DNA from: a virus | Reading direction: 5' to 3' (one strand) | Length of the DNA: 34,119 bases | Virus record (IMG/VR): IMGVR_UViG_3300048591_000727 | Coordinates: 1 to 34,119 of that record | Part shown: piece by piece, positions 14,725-22,914 of the stretch | Layout: each line of letters opens with the position of its first letter | Position numbering within the stretch: position 1 is the first letter of the stretch | Translations under genes and position numbers: made by a program | Notes under the pieces: generated by a model | Seen by the model: only the letters and a program-made list of their open reading frames with translations | What the model was told of the DNA's origin: nothing | Databases searched by the model: none

Positions 14725-16074
14725 ATGAATTCAATATTTGTTCAAATTGCGAGCTATCGAGATCCGCAACTTTTAAATACTCTAAATGATTTAATTGGTA
14801 AGAGTAAAAACCCGCAAAATTTGCATGTGTGTATATGCTGGCAACATGGCGAAGAACAATCATTGGAAGATTTTCTAGAAAATGATTTTTTGATAGGAGA
14901 TTTCCGTGAATCCGATCTAGGATATAATGTAATAGAAGCAGAAAAAAATGGCTCAAAAATTACTATTCTAGATATAAATCATTTTGATACTAAAGGCGCA
15001 TGCTGGGCAAGAAATCAAATTCAGCAATATTATAACAAAGAAAAGTATACATTACAGTTAGATTCGCATCACAGATTCGTTGATGGATGGGATGATATTT
15101 GTATAGATATGTTGGAAGAATTGAGAAAAGACAGTCCTAAACCTCTAATCACAGCATATCTTCCTTCATTCAATCCAGAAAATGATCCTGCTGGAAGAGT
15201 AAATATTCCATGGAAAATGGACTTTGATAGATTTATTCCGGAAGGAGCAGTGTTTTTCAGACCATCAAGCATAGATGAATGGAAGTCATTGTCTAAGCCG
15301 GTTAAAGCTAGATTCTACTCGGCACATTTTGCTTTTGCGGACGGAAGTTTTGCCGAAGAAGTGCAGCATGATCCAGAATATTTTTTCCATGGTGAAGAAA
15401 TATCTATATCGGTCAGAGCATTCACGCATGGCTATGATCTTTATCATCCACATATATTAGTCGCATGGCATGAATATACCAGAGTCGGTAGAACTAAGGT
15501 CTGGGACGATCATGTAACAACGAATAAGAAGAAAGGTAAAATAGATTTGGATTGGGTTGAAAGAAACAATCTATGCCATAAAAGAAATCGAATTCTATTT
15601 GGTATGGACGGAGAAGATCCGAATCAAATTGATTTTGGTAAATATGGTTTTGGTAGTAAGAGAACTGTTCGCCAATATGAAGAGTATGCTGGAATCAGTT
15701 TTGAGCATAGAGGTGTGCAGCAAGAGACGTTGGATAAAAAATATCCACCGAATAATCTTCCATACACTACAGAAGAAGAATGGAAAAATACATTTACCAA
15801 ATCTAATGATGTAAGAATTTTAATACACAAAACTAAAGATTTAGATCCATCTATATCAGATTATGATTTTTGGTACGTTGGTGCTCATGATGAAAACGGT
15901 GAAATATTTAGGAAGGATTACACCGCATCCGAGATTCAAAAATATTTAAAGCAACCCGGTGAATGGATTGACAATCGTTTAATTTTCTTATCTAATAGAA
16001 TTCCTAAAACTTATGTAATTTGGCCTCATAGCAAATCTAAAAATTGGCTAAATAGAATAGAGAAGAATGTATAG
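14725..16074 (+). CDS. GlcNAc-transferase-like glycosyltransferase
   Basis: 449 residues beginning directly with the nucleotide-sugar domain: IFVQIASYRDPQLLNTLNDL, VCICWQHGEE, KGACWARNQIQQYY, then the metal-binding segment YTLQLDSHHRFVDGWDD (a DxH variant of DxD near residue 112). FADGSFAEEV and FFHGEEISISVRAFTHGYDL, followed by PHILVAWHEY, complete the set. These are hallmarks of the glycosyltransferase (GlcNAc) family that includes Skp1 GlcNAc-transferase. The last 130 residues (after about 320) form an extra domain of unknown role. It heads a four-gene plus-strand cassette of sugar-modifying enzymes. Target could be host surface glycan or a virion protein. Confidence 0.8.
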   Translation: MNSIFVQIASYRDPQLLNTLNDLIGKSKNPQNLHVCICWQHGEEQSLEDFLENDFLIGDFRESDLGYNVIEAEKNGSKITILDINHFDTKGACWARNQIQQYYNKEKYTLQLDSHHRFVDGWDDICIDMLEELRKDSPKPLITAYLPSFNPENDPAGRVNIPWKMDFDRFIPEGAVFFRPSSIDEWKSLSKPVKARFYSAHFAFADGSFAEEVQHDPEYFFHGEEISISVRAFTHGYDLYHPHILVAWHEYTRVGRTKVWDDHVTTNKKKGKIDLDWVERNNLCHKRNRILFGMDGEDPNQIDFGKYGFGSKRTVRQYEEYAGISFEHRGVQQETLDKKYPPNNLPYTTEEEWKNTFTKSNDVRILIHKTKDLDPSISDYDFWYVGAHDENGEIFRKDYTASEIQKYLKQPGEWIDNRLIFLSNRIPKTYVIWPHSKSKNWLNRIEKNV

Positions 16075-16076
16075 TA

Positions 16077-16937
16077 ATGAAAGATATTTTTAAATTTAAT
16101 TTTGTTCCATCCCAAAACTTTGGAGATGCATTTAATGCTTTTTATTTGAAAGAAACACAAAAAAAGTTTAAATGGACTCATCATGAAATAGAAAAAAAGA
16201 TAATTGCCGTTGGTTCAATTTTGGGAATAGGTAGCCGCCCCTATACAAAAGTATGGGGAACCGGAGCCATGTATAAGCATATTTCATTGCCCAAAAATGT
16301 TAATTTTTTAGCAGTCAGAGGACCGGAAACTAGAAAACTAGTCGAAGCACAGGGCTATAATGTCGATGACATCAAATTGGGTGACCCTGCATTATTATTA
16401 CCTAGGATATACAATCCTAATAATATAGAAAAAACTCATAAAATTGGTATAATACCACACGTTGTTGATACACTTGATGCAAGGGAGTTTTTAAAAGAGA
16501 ATTCTCATATCAGTGCTAAATTAATAGATTCTAATTGTGGTATTAAGAATATGAAAAGATATATAAATGAAGTGCTATCCTGTGAATATATAGTTTCAAC
16601 TTCTTTGCATGGACTAATTTGTGCTGCAGCATATGGCGTGCCAGCCGTGTGGTGTGAAGTTGGAAATAGGTTAATGGGCGATGGAATAAAATTTAAGGAT
16701 TTTTACAATAGTATAGGGATTAACGATATTCCTAAATTAACAAAATTTAGGGATGCTATAAACTATATTCCGGATTTATATAATATTGATAAAACCATGC
16801 TAGATGATTTAGAAAATTGCAGCCCCTTTAATTTTGAAGACGAAGATTATCTTATAGACGAGTCCGATCCGGACTATTTGAAAAAACTATACCCTTCCGG
16901 TTATAATGGAAGAATTTACGCAGAAGGATATTGGTAA
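16077..16937 (+). CDS. Polysaccharide pyruvyl transferase-like protein
   Basis: 286 residues with the family landmarks in order: NFGDAFNAFYL, IAVGSILG, KVWGTGAMY, FLAVRGPETRKLVEAQGY, LGDPALLLPRIY, KIGIIPHVVD, YIVSTSLHGLICAAAYGVPA. The STSLHG...A-A--GVP block and VRGP-TR are typical of enzymes adding pyruvate ketals (or related groups) to sugar residues of capsule and exopolysaccharide. The fold is GT-B-like and some members act on other sugars, so the exact reaction is uncertain. It starts 2 nt after the upstream glycosyltransferase stop and is followed by a methyltransferase gene, consistent with one operon for modifying a glycan. Confidence 0.8.
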   Translation: MKDIFKFNFVPSQNFGDAFNAFYLKETQKKFKWTHHEIEKKIIAVGSILGIGSRPYTKVWGTGAMYKHISLPKNVNFLAVRGPETRKLVEAQGYNVDDIKLGDPALLLPRIYNPNNIEKTHKIGIIPHVVDTLDAREFLKENSHISAKLIDSNCGIKNMKRYINEVLSCEYIVSTSLHGLICAAAYGVPAVWCEVGNRLMGDGIKFKDFYNSIGINDIPKLTKFRDAINYIPDLYNIDKTMLDDLENCSPFNFEDEDYLIDESDPDYLKKLYPSGYNGRIYAEGYW

Positions 16938-16939
16938 AA

Positions 16940-17521
16940 ATGAATTATCTTCAAAGCGAGTGGAATAAACAAGGCCACTTTAATTACATGCATAGGTATG
17001 TAATGCAAAATCATTTAGCTTTTGATAAATTTAAAGATTTATTGGCTATTGAAAAGTTTGATTATATCATAGAGATAGGAACAGCAAATGGAGGGTTGAC
17101 AGTTTTTCTAAATGAAATCAAGTCAGACACTACTGAATTGCATTCTTTTGACATACGTTTGCCTTCACATTTTAATGAAAATTTATTTAAAGGAATAAAT
17201 TTACATATACTCAGTGTATTTTCTGAAGAGGGTGAATCAATAATAAAAGAATTAATTTCTAAAGGAAGATGTTTAATACTTTGTGATGGTGGAAATAAAG
17301 TAAACGAATTTAACCATTTCTCACAATTGATTAAACCCGGCGACATGATTATGGCACATGATTATTGTGATACCGTAGAAAATTTCAATAATAAAATAAA
17401 AGGAAAGTATTGGGATTGGCATGAAATTAAAGATGATCAAATTAAAGATGGTCTTTCACATGTTTCAAAATACAATAAAGTCGATTTTACATATGCTGTA
17501 TGGCTTTGCTGCATAAAATAA
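16940..17521 (+). CDS. Class I SAM-dependent methyltransferase-like protein
   Basis: 193 residues from ATG 16940, with AAGGA at 16924-16928 upstream; an in-frame TTG at 16931 is less likely. Motif I is YIIEIGTANGGLTVFL, followed by an acidic strand end LHSFDIRL and later CLILCDGGNKVNEFNHFSQL, IKPGDMIMAHDYCD. This is the layout of the Methyltransf_24/CmcI-type O-methyltransferases, where the D-GG/D-x-H region binds metal and substrate. The likely role is methylation of a sugar or sugar nucleotide in the same pathway as the two upstream genes. Substrate not deducible. The start overlaps the upstream stop region with a 2-nt gap. Confidence 0.7.
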   Translation: MNYLQSEWNKQGHFNYMHRYVMQNHLAFDKFKDLLAIEKFDYIIEIGTANGGLTVFLNEIKSDTTELHSFDIRLPSHFNENLFKGINLHILSVFSEEGESIIKELISKGRCLILCDGGNKVNEFNHFSQLIKPGDMIMAHDYCDTVENFNNKIKGKYWDWHEIKDDQIKDGLSHVSKYNKVDFTYAVWLCCIK

Positions 17522-17533
17522 TATGAGGAAAAC

Positions 17534-19171
17534 ATGAAATCTTCTCACAATATTACTTTAGTAACAGGATTATTTGATATCGGACGAGGAGATCTTAAAT
17601 CTGGATTCTCCCGATCATTTGATCACTACAAGGAATGCTTTTCTAAATTACTTAAATTGAAACAATATAATATGGTTATATTCTGCGAAAAAGAATTAGA
17701 ACCTTTTATATGGCAATTCAGGGATGCAACAAACACTAGAATAATCCACAAGTCTATAAATGATTTAAAAAAATTTCCATTTTTTGAACAAGTACAAAAT
17801 ATTAGAAAAAAACCAGAGTGGATTAATAGAGCGGGATGGATCAGGGACAGTACACAAGCTACATTGGAATTATACAATCCAGTCGTCATGTCAAAGCAGT
17901 TTTTTCTAAATGATGCAGCAATATTAAATTATTTTGGAACGGATTATTTTTACTGGATTGATGCTGGATTGGCAAATACTGTACAACTTGACTCATACTT
18001 TAACTCGGAAAATTTTTCTGACAAGCTGCTATTTGATACTAATGGTATGCTGTATATATGCTTCCCCTATGATGGTAAAGTAGAGGTCCATGGATTTGAA
18101 AAAACTCAACTAAACAAATATGCGGAAGAAGATACTCAATGGGTTGCTCGTGGCGGGTTCTTTGGTGGCAGAAAAGATATTATTCATGAAATAAATGATA
18201 TTTACTATGGACTGCTACATTCTACTTTAAATGCCGGACTAATGGGCACAGAGGAAAGTATATTCACCATAATCACATACAAATATAAACATTTATGTGA
18301 TATTAAGATGATAGATAATAATGGCTTAGTTTATAAAGCATTTGAAAATATTAAAAAAATAAATTATATCAAACCCAAGCATCCAATAGCTTTCTATGTT
18401 CTTACATATAATTTGCCTAAACAGTTTAAAATGTGGGTGGACTCTATGATATCTGCATATCCGAATGAATTTAAATCTGCAAAAAAATATGTTATTAATA
18501 ATTCAGATGATCAAGATGTCGATGCTGAATATAAAGAATTATTCAAAAAACATGATTTTGAAGAACACAAATTTAATAATATTGGAATAAATCGAGGAAG
18601 ATTGTTTGCAGCGGAACACTTCGATAAATCAGATCATGAATATATGGTATTTTTTGAAGATGATATGCTGATGTACGCGCCTTCTTCGGCCAGATTATGC
18701 AAGTCTGGGTTTGCCACATACCAGAACAGCTTATTTGATAAAGCAATTCAAATTATTAAACTCAATAAACTAGATTGGTTAAAATTAAATTTTACCGAGT
18801 TTTATGGTATTAATAGTGAAAATTGGGCATGGTACAATGTACCGAAAGATGTGAAAGAAAAGCATTTCAAAAAGCGAGAAGATGGGATGGATTCAAAGAA
18901 AACTGTCATAGATTATATGGGAGTTCAAAAAGGACTGCCCTATGCTGTTGGAGAATTTCATTACTGCAATTGGCCTTTAGTCTTTACTAAAGAAGGTAAC
19001 AGAAAAATGTTTTTAGATACTAAATTTGCTAATCCATATGAACAGACATGGATGAGCTTTGCATTCTCTTTAATGCGTGATAAAAAAGTAAGAGTAGGTT
19101 GTCTGCTTGCTTCTCCTATAAATCACAATAGAGTGTTTCACTATGAAAAAGGGAAGCGGAAAGAAAATTAG
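17534..19171 (+). CDS. Bidomain glycosyltransferase: HtrL/YibB-like domain fused to a second GT-A-like domain
   Basis: 545 residues. Residues 1-270 match the HtrL/YibB type: LVTGLFDIGRGDLKSGFSRS, FDHYKECFSKLL, NMVIFCEKELEPFI, YFYWIDAGLANTV (W-x-D-A-G), VARGGFFGGRKDI and MGTEESIFTII. Residues about 280-545 are another nucleotide-sugar-type domain: PIAFYVLTYNLPKQFKMWVD, RGRLFAAEHFD, EYMVFFEDDMLMYAPSS (EDD as DxD-like motif), and NPYEQTWMSFAFSL. Fusion of two transfer domains would let one protein add two sugars in succession. It has a GAGGA ribosome-binding site and is the last gene of the glycan operon. Its stop TAG overlaps the stop of the convergent 89-residue gene. Confidence 0.75.
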   Translation: MKSSHNITLVTGLFDIGRGDLKSGFSRSFDHYKECFSKLLKLKQYNMVIFCEKELEPFIWQFRDATNTRIIHKSINDLKKFPFFEQVQNIRKKPEWINRAGWIRDSTQATLELYNPVVMSKQFFLNDAAILNYFGTDYFYWIDAGLANTVQLDSYFNSENFSDKLLFDTNGMLYICFPYDGKVEVHGFEKTQLNKYAEEDTQWVARGGFFGGRKDIIHEINDIYYGLLHSTLNAGLMGTEESIFTIITYKYKHLCDIKMIDNNGLVYKAFENIKKINYIKPKHPIAFYVLTYNLPKQFKMWVDSMISAYPNEFKSAKKYVINNSDDQDVDAEYKELFKKHDFEEHKFNNIGINRGRLFAAEHFDKSDHEYMVFFEDDMLMYAPSSARLCKSGFATYQNSLFDKAIQIIKLNKLDWLKLNFTEFYGINSENWAWYNVPKDVKEKHFKKREDGMDSKKTVIDYMGVQKGLPYAVGEFHYCNWPLVFTKEGNRKMFLDTKFANPYEQTWMSFAFSLMRDKKVRVGCLLASPINHNRVFHYEKGKRKEN

Positions 19172-19437
19172 CTTTCTGCTAATATATCTGCTATCTCAAG
19201 TAATGCCTCTGCCGAAGATCCAAATACATCTCCACGAGATTTTTTGAAAGTTAAACTATTAGAATTTATAATCCAGTAATCTAATTCATCATCCAAATAT
19301 TCTTCATTATTTTCATCTAGGCGAAGTACAACGTTATATGTGACCTGTAATACTGTTCCAGTATCCACACACTTATTATCTCTATCAATAAACCAAACTG
19401 TATCATTTGGTGAGAAATCATAATCAAAAGTTGGCAT
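19168..19437 (-). CDS. Small hypothetical phage protein, 89 aa
   Basis: Not recognised. MPTFDYDFSPNDTVWFIDRD is followed by GTVLQVTYNVVLRLDENNEE, a beta-rich pattern resembling small SH3-like or carboxy-modified phage accessory proteins; the C-terminal SSAEALLEIADILAES is helical. It is acidic overall. A TATAAATA motif on the same strand at 19456-19463, inside the 3' end of the upstream homing endonuclease gene, gives it its own late promoter 18 nt before the ATG. It is therefore expressed independently of the endonuclease. Confidence 0.6.
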   Translation of the reverse strand: MPTFDYDFSPNDTVWFIDRDNKCVDTGTVLQVTYNVVLRLDENNEEYLDDELDYWIINSNSLTFKKSRGDVFGSSAEALLEIADILAES

Positions 19438-19439
19438 AT

Positions 19440-21182
19440 TTAATTCTCTTTATTGTATTTATATAATAAAGAACCGCAATCGTAAATTCTATTAAATTTA
19501 AGGATGGACATTATTTGTTTTTCCGACATGGATTTTTGTTCATCCGTTAATTCAAATCTTCGTAAAATTGAATGCTTCGTGAAATTATATCTATGATATC
19601 TCTTACAACTTTTAACATACCAATAATTTGGTACAGTTTCTTTTATTAATATAAAGTTATTTCTTTCATAAACATTTCCTTCACTCCATCTTCTGTCGGC
19701 AAAAGAATATATATCGGTATATTCATTATTTTTTATAAAATGCTTGAGAAGTTTACTGAAACCTCCAACAACAGTTTTACTTGTGGCGTATCTTTTAATT
19801 TCAACATCTTTAGAACACTTCCGCCCTCTGCTTGAGTTAAATCTACCAAAAGTAATACAGGCAACCAATTCACGATTAAACCATAAACCATAGTGAATAA
19901 ATCCACTCGTTTTCCCCTGTAAATGATTTTTTGAATAAAATAAATTAGCTTGTTTTGAAGATATTTGGGAAATGGAGCATTTTCTTGCGTATACTTTTTC
20001 ATTTTTGTTATTATTTTGATTTAGTATATGCATTAACTTTCTTATAACTAATTCAGGATTATTAATGAATTCGTCTTCAAATATTTGAATTAGTCTGATA
20101 CCAATATCATTACATCTTTTTAGTTTTTCTAAATGATAATCATTTGATTTATAGGTATCGGAGTGCCAGTAAAGACCGCAATATTCTATCCCTAGTTTAA
20201 AGCTGGGTAAATAAATATCTATTTCTCTCGGCGATATCAAATTTTTAACATTAGCTTGTATTTGCGGATCTATTTCTTTTAAGATATCATATAGTGCATT
20301 TTCATTTTTTGAGACTTTGTATCTGTTATGACAATAGTTGCAAACGTATTCTGGGGTATCTTTATTTTCATCTATAGATTGACGACCAATTGATAGGTTT
20401 CTACCACATGCATCATGTGTTAAATTAAAAGATAATCCATCTCTTACAATATTTGAAAAATATGGGCCATATATTAATTTAACAGATTCTTCATATTCTA
20501 CACTTCTTGAATTTTTCTTTTTTCTATCTATATTATATTCTTTTAAAAAATTTAAAGCAGTTTCGAAATTCACGTCAACCGTATCAGCAAAATCTTGTAT
20601 AGATTTTGATTTATTGAAAATTTCTACAAGCTCTGAAATTCTATTTTCTAATAGCATTTTATAGAATTTTTTATCAGTATTGTATCTATTATTATTCCTT
20701 AAAGTTACATTATGCGTTTTGCAAATCTTCTTAATATAAGATATAGATCTACCATATTTTTGCGAAATATCTTTAAGGGATAGTTTGTTTTCGATGTTTT
20801 CTTTAACAATTAAATCTTTGTCAAATTTATGAATTCCTGTTGCTTTGTCTAGTTTTTTAAATTTTATTTCATGGCGATTAAATTTTAATCCATGCAAATT
20901 TAATATACTTTGAGCACAATCATATCCACAATTCAATGCTTTTTTAAAATTCTCTAAACTTTCGCATTGTTCCATCAGATCTTGCACGAATTTTTTATTT
21001 TTTATTTTTGAATAAGTTTCATACCCTAAATGTTTGAAATTTTTGGGTATTTTAATATCATCTATTATTATATTAATATTGCGAACACTTGTATGAAATT
21101 TTTTCGCTATATCTGATATTCTGGTCCCACTTAAATATAATTCTTTAATTATATCATCCGGTAAACTATTATTTAATGTCAT
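19440..21182 (-). CDS. Stand-alone Vsr-like (EDxHD-type) homing endonuclease, complete
   Basis: 580 residues. The N-terminal half is a string of helix-turn-helix-like DNA-recognition units: IIKELYLSGTRISDIAKKFH, IENKLSLKDISQKYGRSISY, and SIQDFADTVDVNFETALNFL. A cysteine-rich patch follows (HDACGRNLS to VCNYCHNRY), then the nuclease core EIDIYLPSFKLGIEYCGLYW with HSD and GIRLIQIFEDEF. The C-terminal domain (YARKCSIS, KNHLQG, SFADRRWSEG, PNYWYV, RIYDCG) is the same as in the truncated gene at 2-826. This is the Vsr-related homing-endonuclease family of phages. No intron or intein motifs flank it, so it is a free-standing insert between a structural gene and the 89-residue gene. No Shine-Dalgarno precedes the ATG, which overlaps an 18-bp palindrome and a sigma70-like promoter. 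Confidence 0.85.
   Translation of the reverse strand: MTLNNSLPDDIIKELYLSGTRISDIAKKFHTSVRNINIIIDDIKIPKNFKHLGYETYSKIKNKKFVQDLMEQCESLENFKKALNCGYDCAQSILNLHGLKFNRHEIKFKKLDKATGIHKFDKDLIVKENIENKLSLKDISQKYGRSISYIKKICKTHNVTLRNNNRYNTDKKFYKMLLENRISELVEIFNKSKSIQDFADTVDVNFETALNFLKEYNIDRKKKNSRSVEYEESVKLIYGPYFSNIVRDGLSFNLTHDACGRNLSIGRQSIDENKDTPEYVCNYCHNRYKVSKNENALYDILKEIDPQIQANVKNLISPREIDIYLPSFKLGIEYCGLYWHSDTYKSNDYHLEKLKRCNDIGIRLIQIFEDEFINNPELVIRKLMHILNQNNNKNEKVYARKCSISQISSKQANLFYSKNHLQGKTSGFIHYGLWFNRELVACITFGRFNSSRGRKCSKDVEIKRYATSKTVVGGFSKLLKHFIKNNEYTDIYSFADRRWSEGNVYERNNFILIKETVPNYWYVKSCKRYHRYNFTKHSILRRFELTDEQKSMSEKQIMSILKFNRIYDCGSLLYKYNKEN
19456..19463 (-). promoter_or_regulatory. T4-type late promoter motif TATAAATA
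   Basis: Exact TATAAATA on the minus strand, within the last codons of the homing endonuclease gene and 18 nt before the ATG at 19437. AAAGAGA in the leader can serve as ribosome-binding site. Confidence 0.55.
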
Positions 21183-21197
21183 TATACTAGTATAATG
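21180..21197. repeat. 18-bp perfect palindrome over the endonuclease start codon
   Basis: CATTATACTAGTATAATG is self-complementary. On the minus strand it includes the endonuclease ATG and a -10-like TATACT/TATAAT. It could be an operator or simply part of the promoter. Confidence 0.7.
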
Positions 21198-21217
21198 TAA
21201 CTGTTTACCAAAATCAA
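21189..21217 (-). promoter_or_regulatory. Sigma70-like promoter for the homing endonuclease
   Basis: Minus strand: TTGATT at 21217-21212, a 17-bp spacer and TATACT at 21194-21189, followed 6 nt later by the ATG at 21182. Transcription would begin at or next to the ATG. The -35 overlaps the end of the upstream structural gene. Confidence 0.5.
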
Positions 21218-22416
21218 GTATTATTTGTTATATTTGTAGAGGAATCGTTCGTTCTCGATACACTTACAGTTAAAGTATAATCAATTATTAAAACCCTATC
21301 CGAAGTCTTTACAATAGGAGTAAATGTTAAATGTGTTAATAATCTTTCTCTTTCATTTTCCGGATTTAATGCATCATTAGCAACACCAGCATCCTCACCA
21401 ACATATTGATTTACATTAACATTTCCACATACTTCTTCTGATAACTGATAGAACAAATTTGTTGCCAATGCTTCACAAATGAGTTCAACCGAGGACGTAC
21501 TTCCAGTCGTTAAGCTCTGAAATATTATAAATCCATAAGATTGCTTATTTAAAATGGTTGGATAGACTCCGGATGATCTATCTGTAATATACACATATAT
21601 TAAATCACTGATATCATCTCCACCAGTGATCCATGACCCGGTATTAATTCCTTCACATAAATCACCATAAGTCAATGCACCTAAAGAACCAGATCCTGAA
21701 GCTGGTGTTGTAATAACCGTAGTGTAAGAAACACCATCAATTTCTATTGGTAAATTATATACGGTATTTGGAGAAATTGTTGCAGGAAGTTCTGTGGTAC
21801 TTAATGCACCACCACAATCAGCACTGGAGTATCCATTAGTAGCAGTAGCAGGCTTTCCGGGCGAATAAAAACCTAGTTCATCGAAAGAAAAACATCTTTC
21901 ATTTTCTTCAAGTGTTGGACCTAATTCAGCCTGTGTGCCGATCTGACCATCAGGCTCATTGTTATTGATATACATTACAACATTTACATTCGAACGTGTT
22001 CCTATCTCTTCTGAGCGCACTCCTGCACCTTCCGGATCGTCACCGGGACTCGCTCCACCCCCCGGTCTAATATTTCCCGGTTCGGCTGAACCCGGATCTT
22101 GTCCTAGATCGGCATTCAATTCATCTACGATTTCAGAATATGTTTCGTTGTAAAGTCTAGCTTCCCAGCCAGTGTCATTTGGAGTGTTTAAAATAACATT
22201 TCCTACCGCATCTATACTAGAGCCACCATTGCCGAAAGCAATTCTTTTTATAAAATAGTTTTCTTCTCTAGCCAATCCTCTAGCAATAACTCTAGCCATA
22301 TTTTGAGTATGAATAGCATTACTCTTGTCTACAAGAGTTTTAATTTCATTAGTTTTAATATTTTTTTCTTTTATTAAAACTCTGGTGTCTATGCTTACAT
22401 TAAATAAATCTTTCAA
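21214..22416 (-). CDS. Probable virion structural protein, 400 aa
   Basis: The start is set at TTG 22416: GGAG lies 8 nt upstream and the TTGA overlaps the TGA stop of the preceding gene, a typical coupling arrangement. A GTG at 22446 gives a 410-residue alternative without a ribosome-binding site. The N-terminal 100 residues include KSNAIHTQNMARVIARGLAR, FIKRIAFGNGGSS, GNVILNTPNDTG and LYNETYSEIVDE. This block looks familiar from structural proteins of T4-like marine phages, but I cannot name it. A Gly/Pro-rich linker follows (about 110-140), then a long Ser/Thr/Gly-rich, beta-type region with cysteines. The C-terminus is ...TNDSSTNITNNT. No signal or membrane segment. A fibre, whisker or decoration role is inferred. 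Confidence 0.6.
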   Translation of the reverse strand: MKDLFNVSIDTRVLIKEKNIKTNEIKTLVDKSNAIHTQNMARVIARGLAREENYFIKRIAFGNGGSSIDAVGNVILNTPNDTGWEARLYNETYSEIVDELNADLGQDPGSAEPGNIRPGGGASPGDDPEGAGVRSEEIGTRSNVNVVMYINNNEPDGQIGTQAELGPTLEENERCFSFDELGFYSPGKPATATNGYSSADCGGALSTTELPATISPNTVYNLPIEIDGVSYTTVITTPASGSGSLGALTYGDLCEGINTGSWITGGDDISDLIYVYITDRSSGVYPTILNKQSYGFIIFQSLTTGSTSSVELICEALATNLFYQLSEEVCGNVNVNQYVGEDAGVANDALNPENERERLLTHLTFTPIVKTSDRVLIIDYTLTVSVSRTNDSSTNITNNT

Positions 22417-22889
22417 GGTGAAATCTCCGGTTTCATTATTATACACTTAGGATTTATACCTAAAATAAATGCAACATCCATTCTGGTATTACCGCTAAAA
22501 ACTCTTTTTGTATTATTAAAATTAAAAATTATAGGCATAACCATCGGTAAGTTATTTTTAAATCCATCAAAAATGGCATCAAGGGTGTCCTCATTTCTAT
22601 ATTTTGGATATGATCTATAGCTTTTAATTAATTTTAATAAATCTTCTTTACTATTTAGTCTGCTTCTGTTTGATATTGTTGCATCAATTTGCTTATTTAT
22701 TTGAAATATTTCCGAATTCTTGGCTGCCCTTAAAAAGCTATCTTCGGTAGGATATGGATCAAAATTTATTATGTCAGGCAAATCTTTAAGGATATACTCA
22801 ACTTTATATTCGCGTTTCAGATCCTCATCTGAAGGCATAATCCAGTTGTCAAATTGTAAATCTTGTGGTACAATGTCATTTAATTTCAT
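22413..22889 (-). CDS. ParB-like-fold hypothetical protein, 158 aa
   Basis: The C-terminal segment PMVMPIIFNFNNTKRVFSGN followed by TRMDVAFILGINPKCIIM resembles the ParB/sulfiredoxin nuclease-like fold, in which a 'GNTR(M/L)-x-A--LG' turn follows two short strands. Phage proteins with this segment are common. The N-terminal 110 residues are charged and helical (DLKREYKVEYIL, LLKLIKSYRSYPKYR). No partition helix-turn-helix is evident, so the protein is not a classical ParB and its function is unknown. The ATG at 22889 is only 5 nt downstream of TATAAATA on the same strand and has no Shine-Dalgarno, which suggests a leaderless transcript. The next gene starts at the overlapping TTGA. Confidence 0.5.
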   Translation of the reverse strand: MKLNDIVPQDLQFDNWIMPSDEDLKREYKVEYILKDLPDIINFDPYPTEDSFLRAAKNSEIFQINKQIDATISNRSRLNSKEDLLKLIKSYRSYPKYRNEDTLDAIFDGFKNNLPMVMPIIFNFNNTKRVFSGNTRMDVAFILGINPKCIIMKPEISP

Positions 22890-22894
22890 GCTAT

Positions 22895-22902
22895 TATTTA
22901 TA
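22895..22902 (-). promoter_or_regulatory. T4-type late promoter motif TATAAATA, abutting start codon
   Basis: Exact TATAAATA on the minus strand with 5 nt (ATAGC) before the ATG at 22889. With T4 late spacing the +1 base would be the A of that ATG. The same bases on the plus strand include the ribosome-binding site of the divergent gene. Confidence 0.5.
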
Positions 22903-22914
22903 AGGATATACGCA

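Noticed and set aside
22720-22914. Extended N-terminus of the nucleotidyltransferase gene
   Set aside because: The frame is open by chance inside the divergent ParB-like gene. ATG 22915 with upstream AAGGA gives a normal-length protein beginning just before the nucleotidyltransferase domain.
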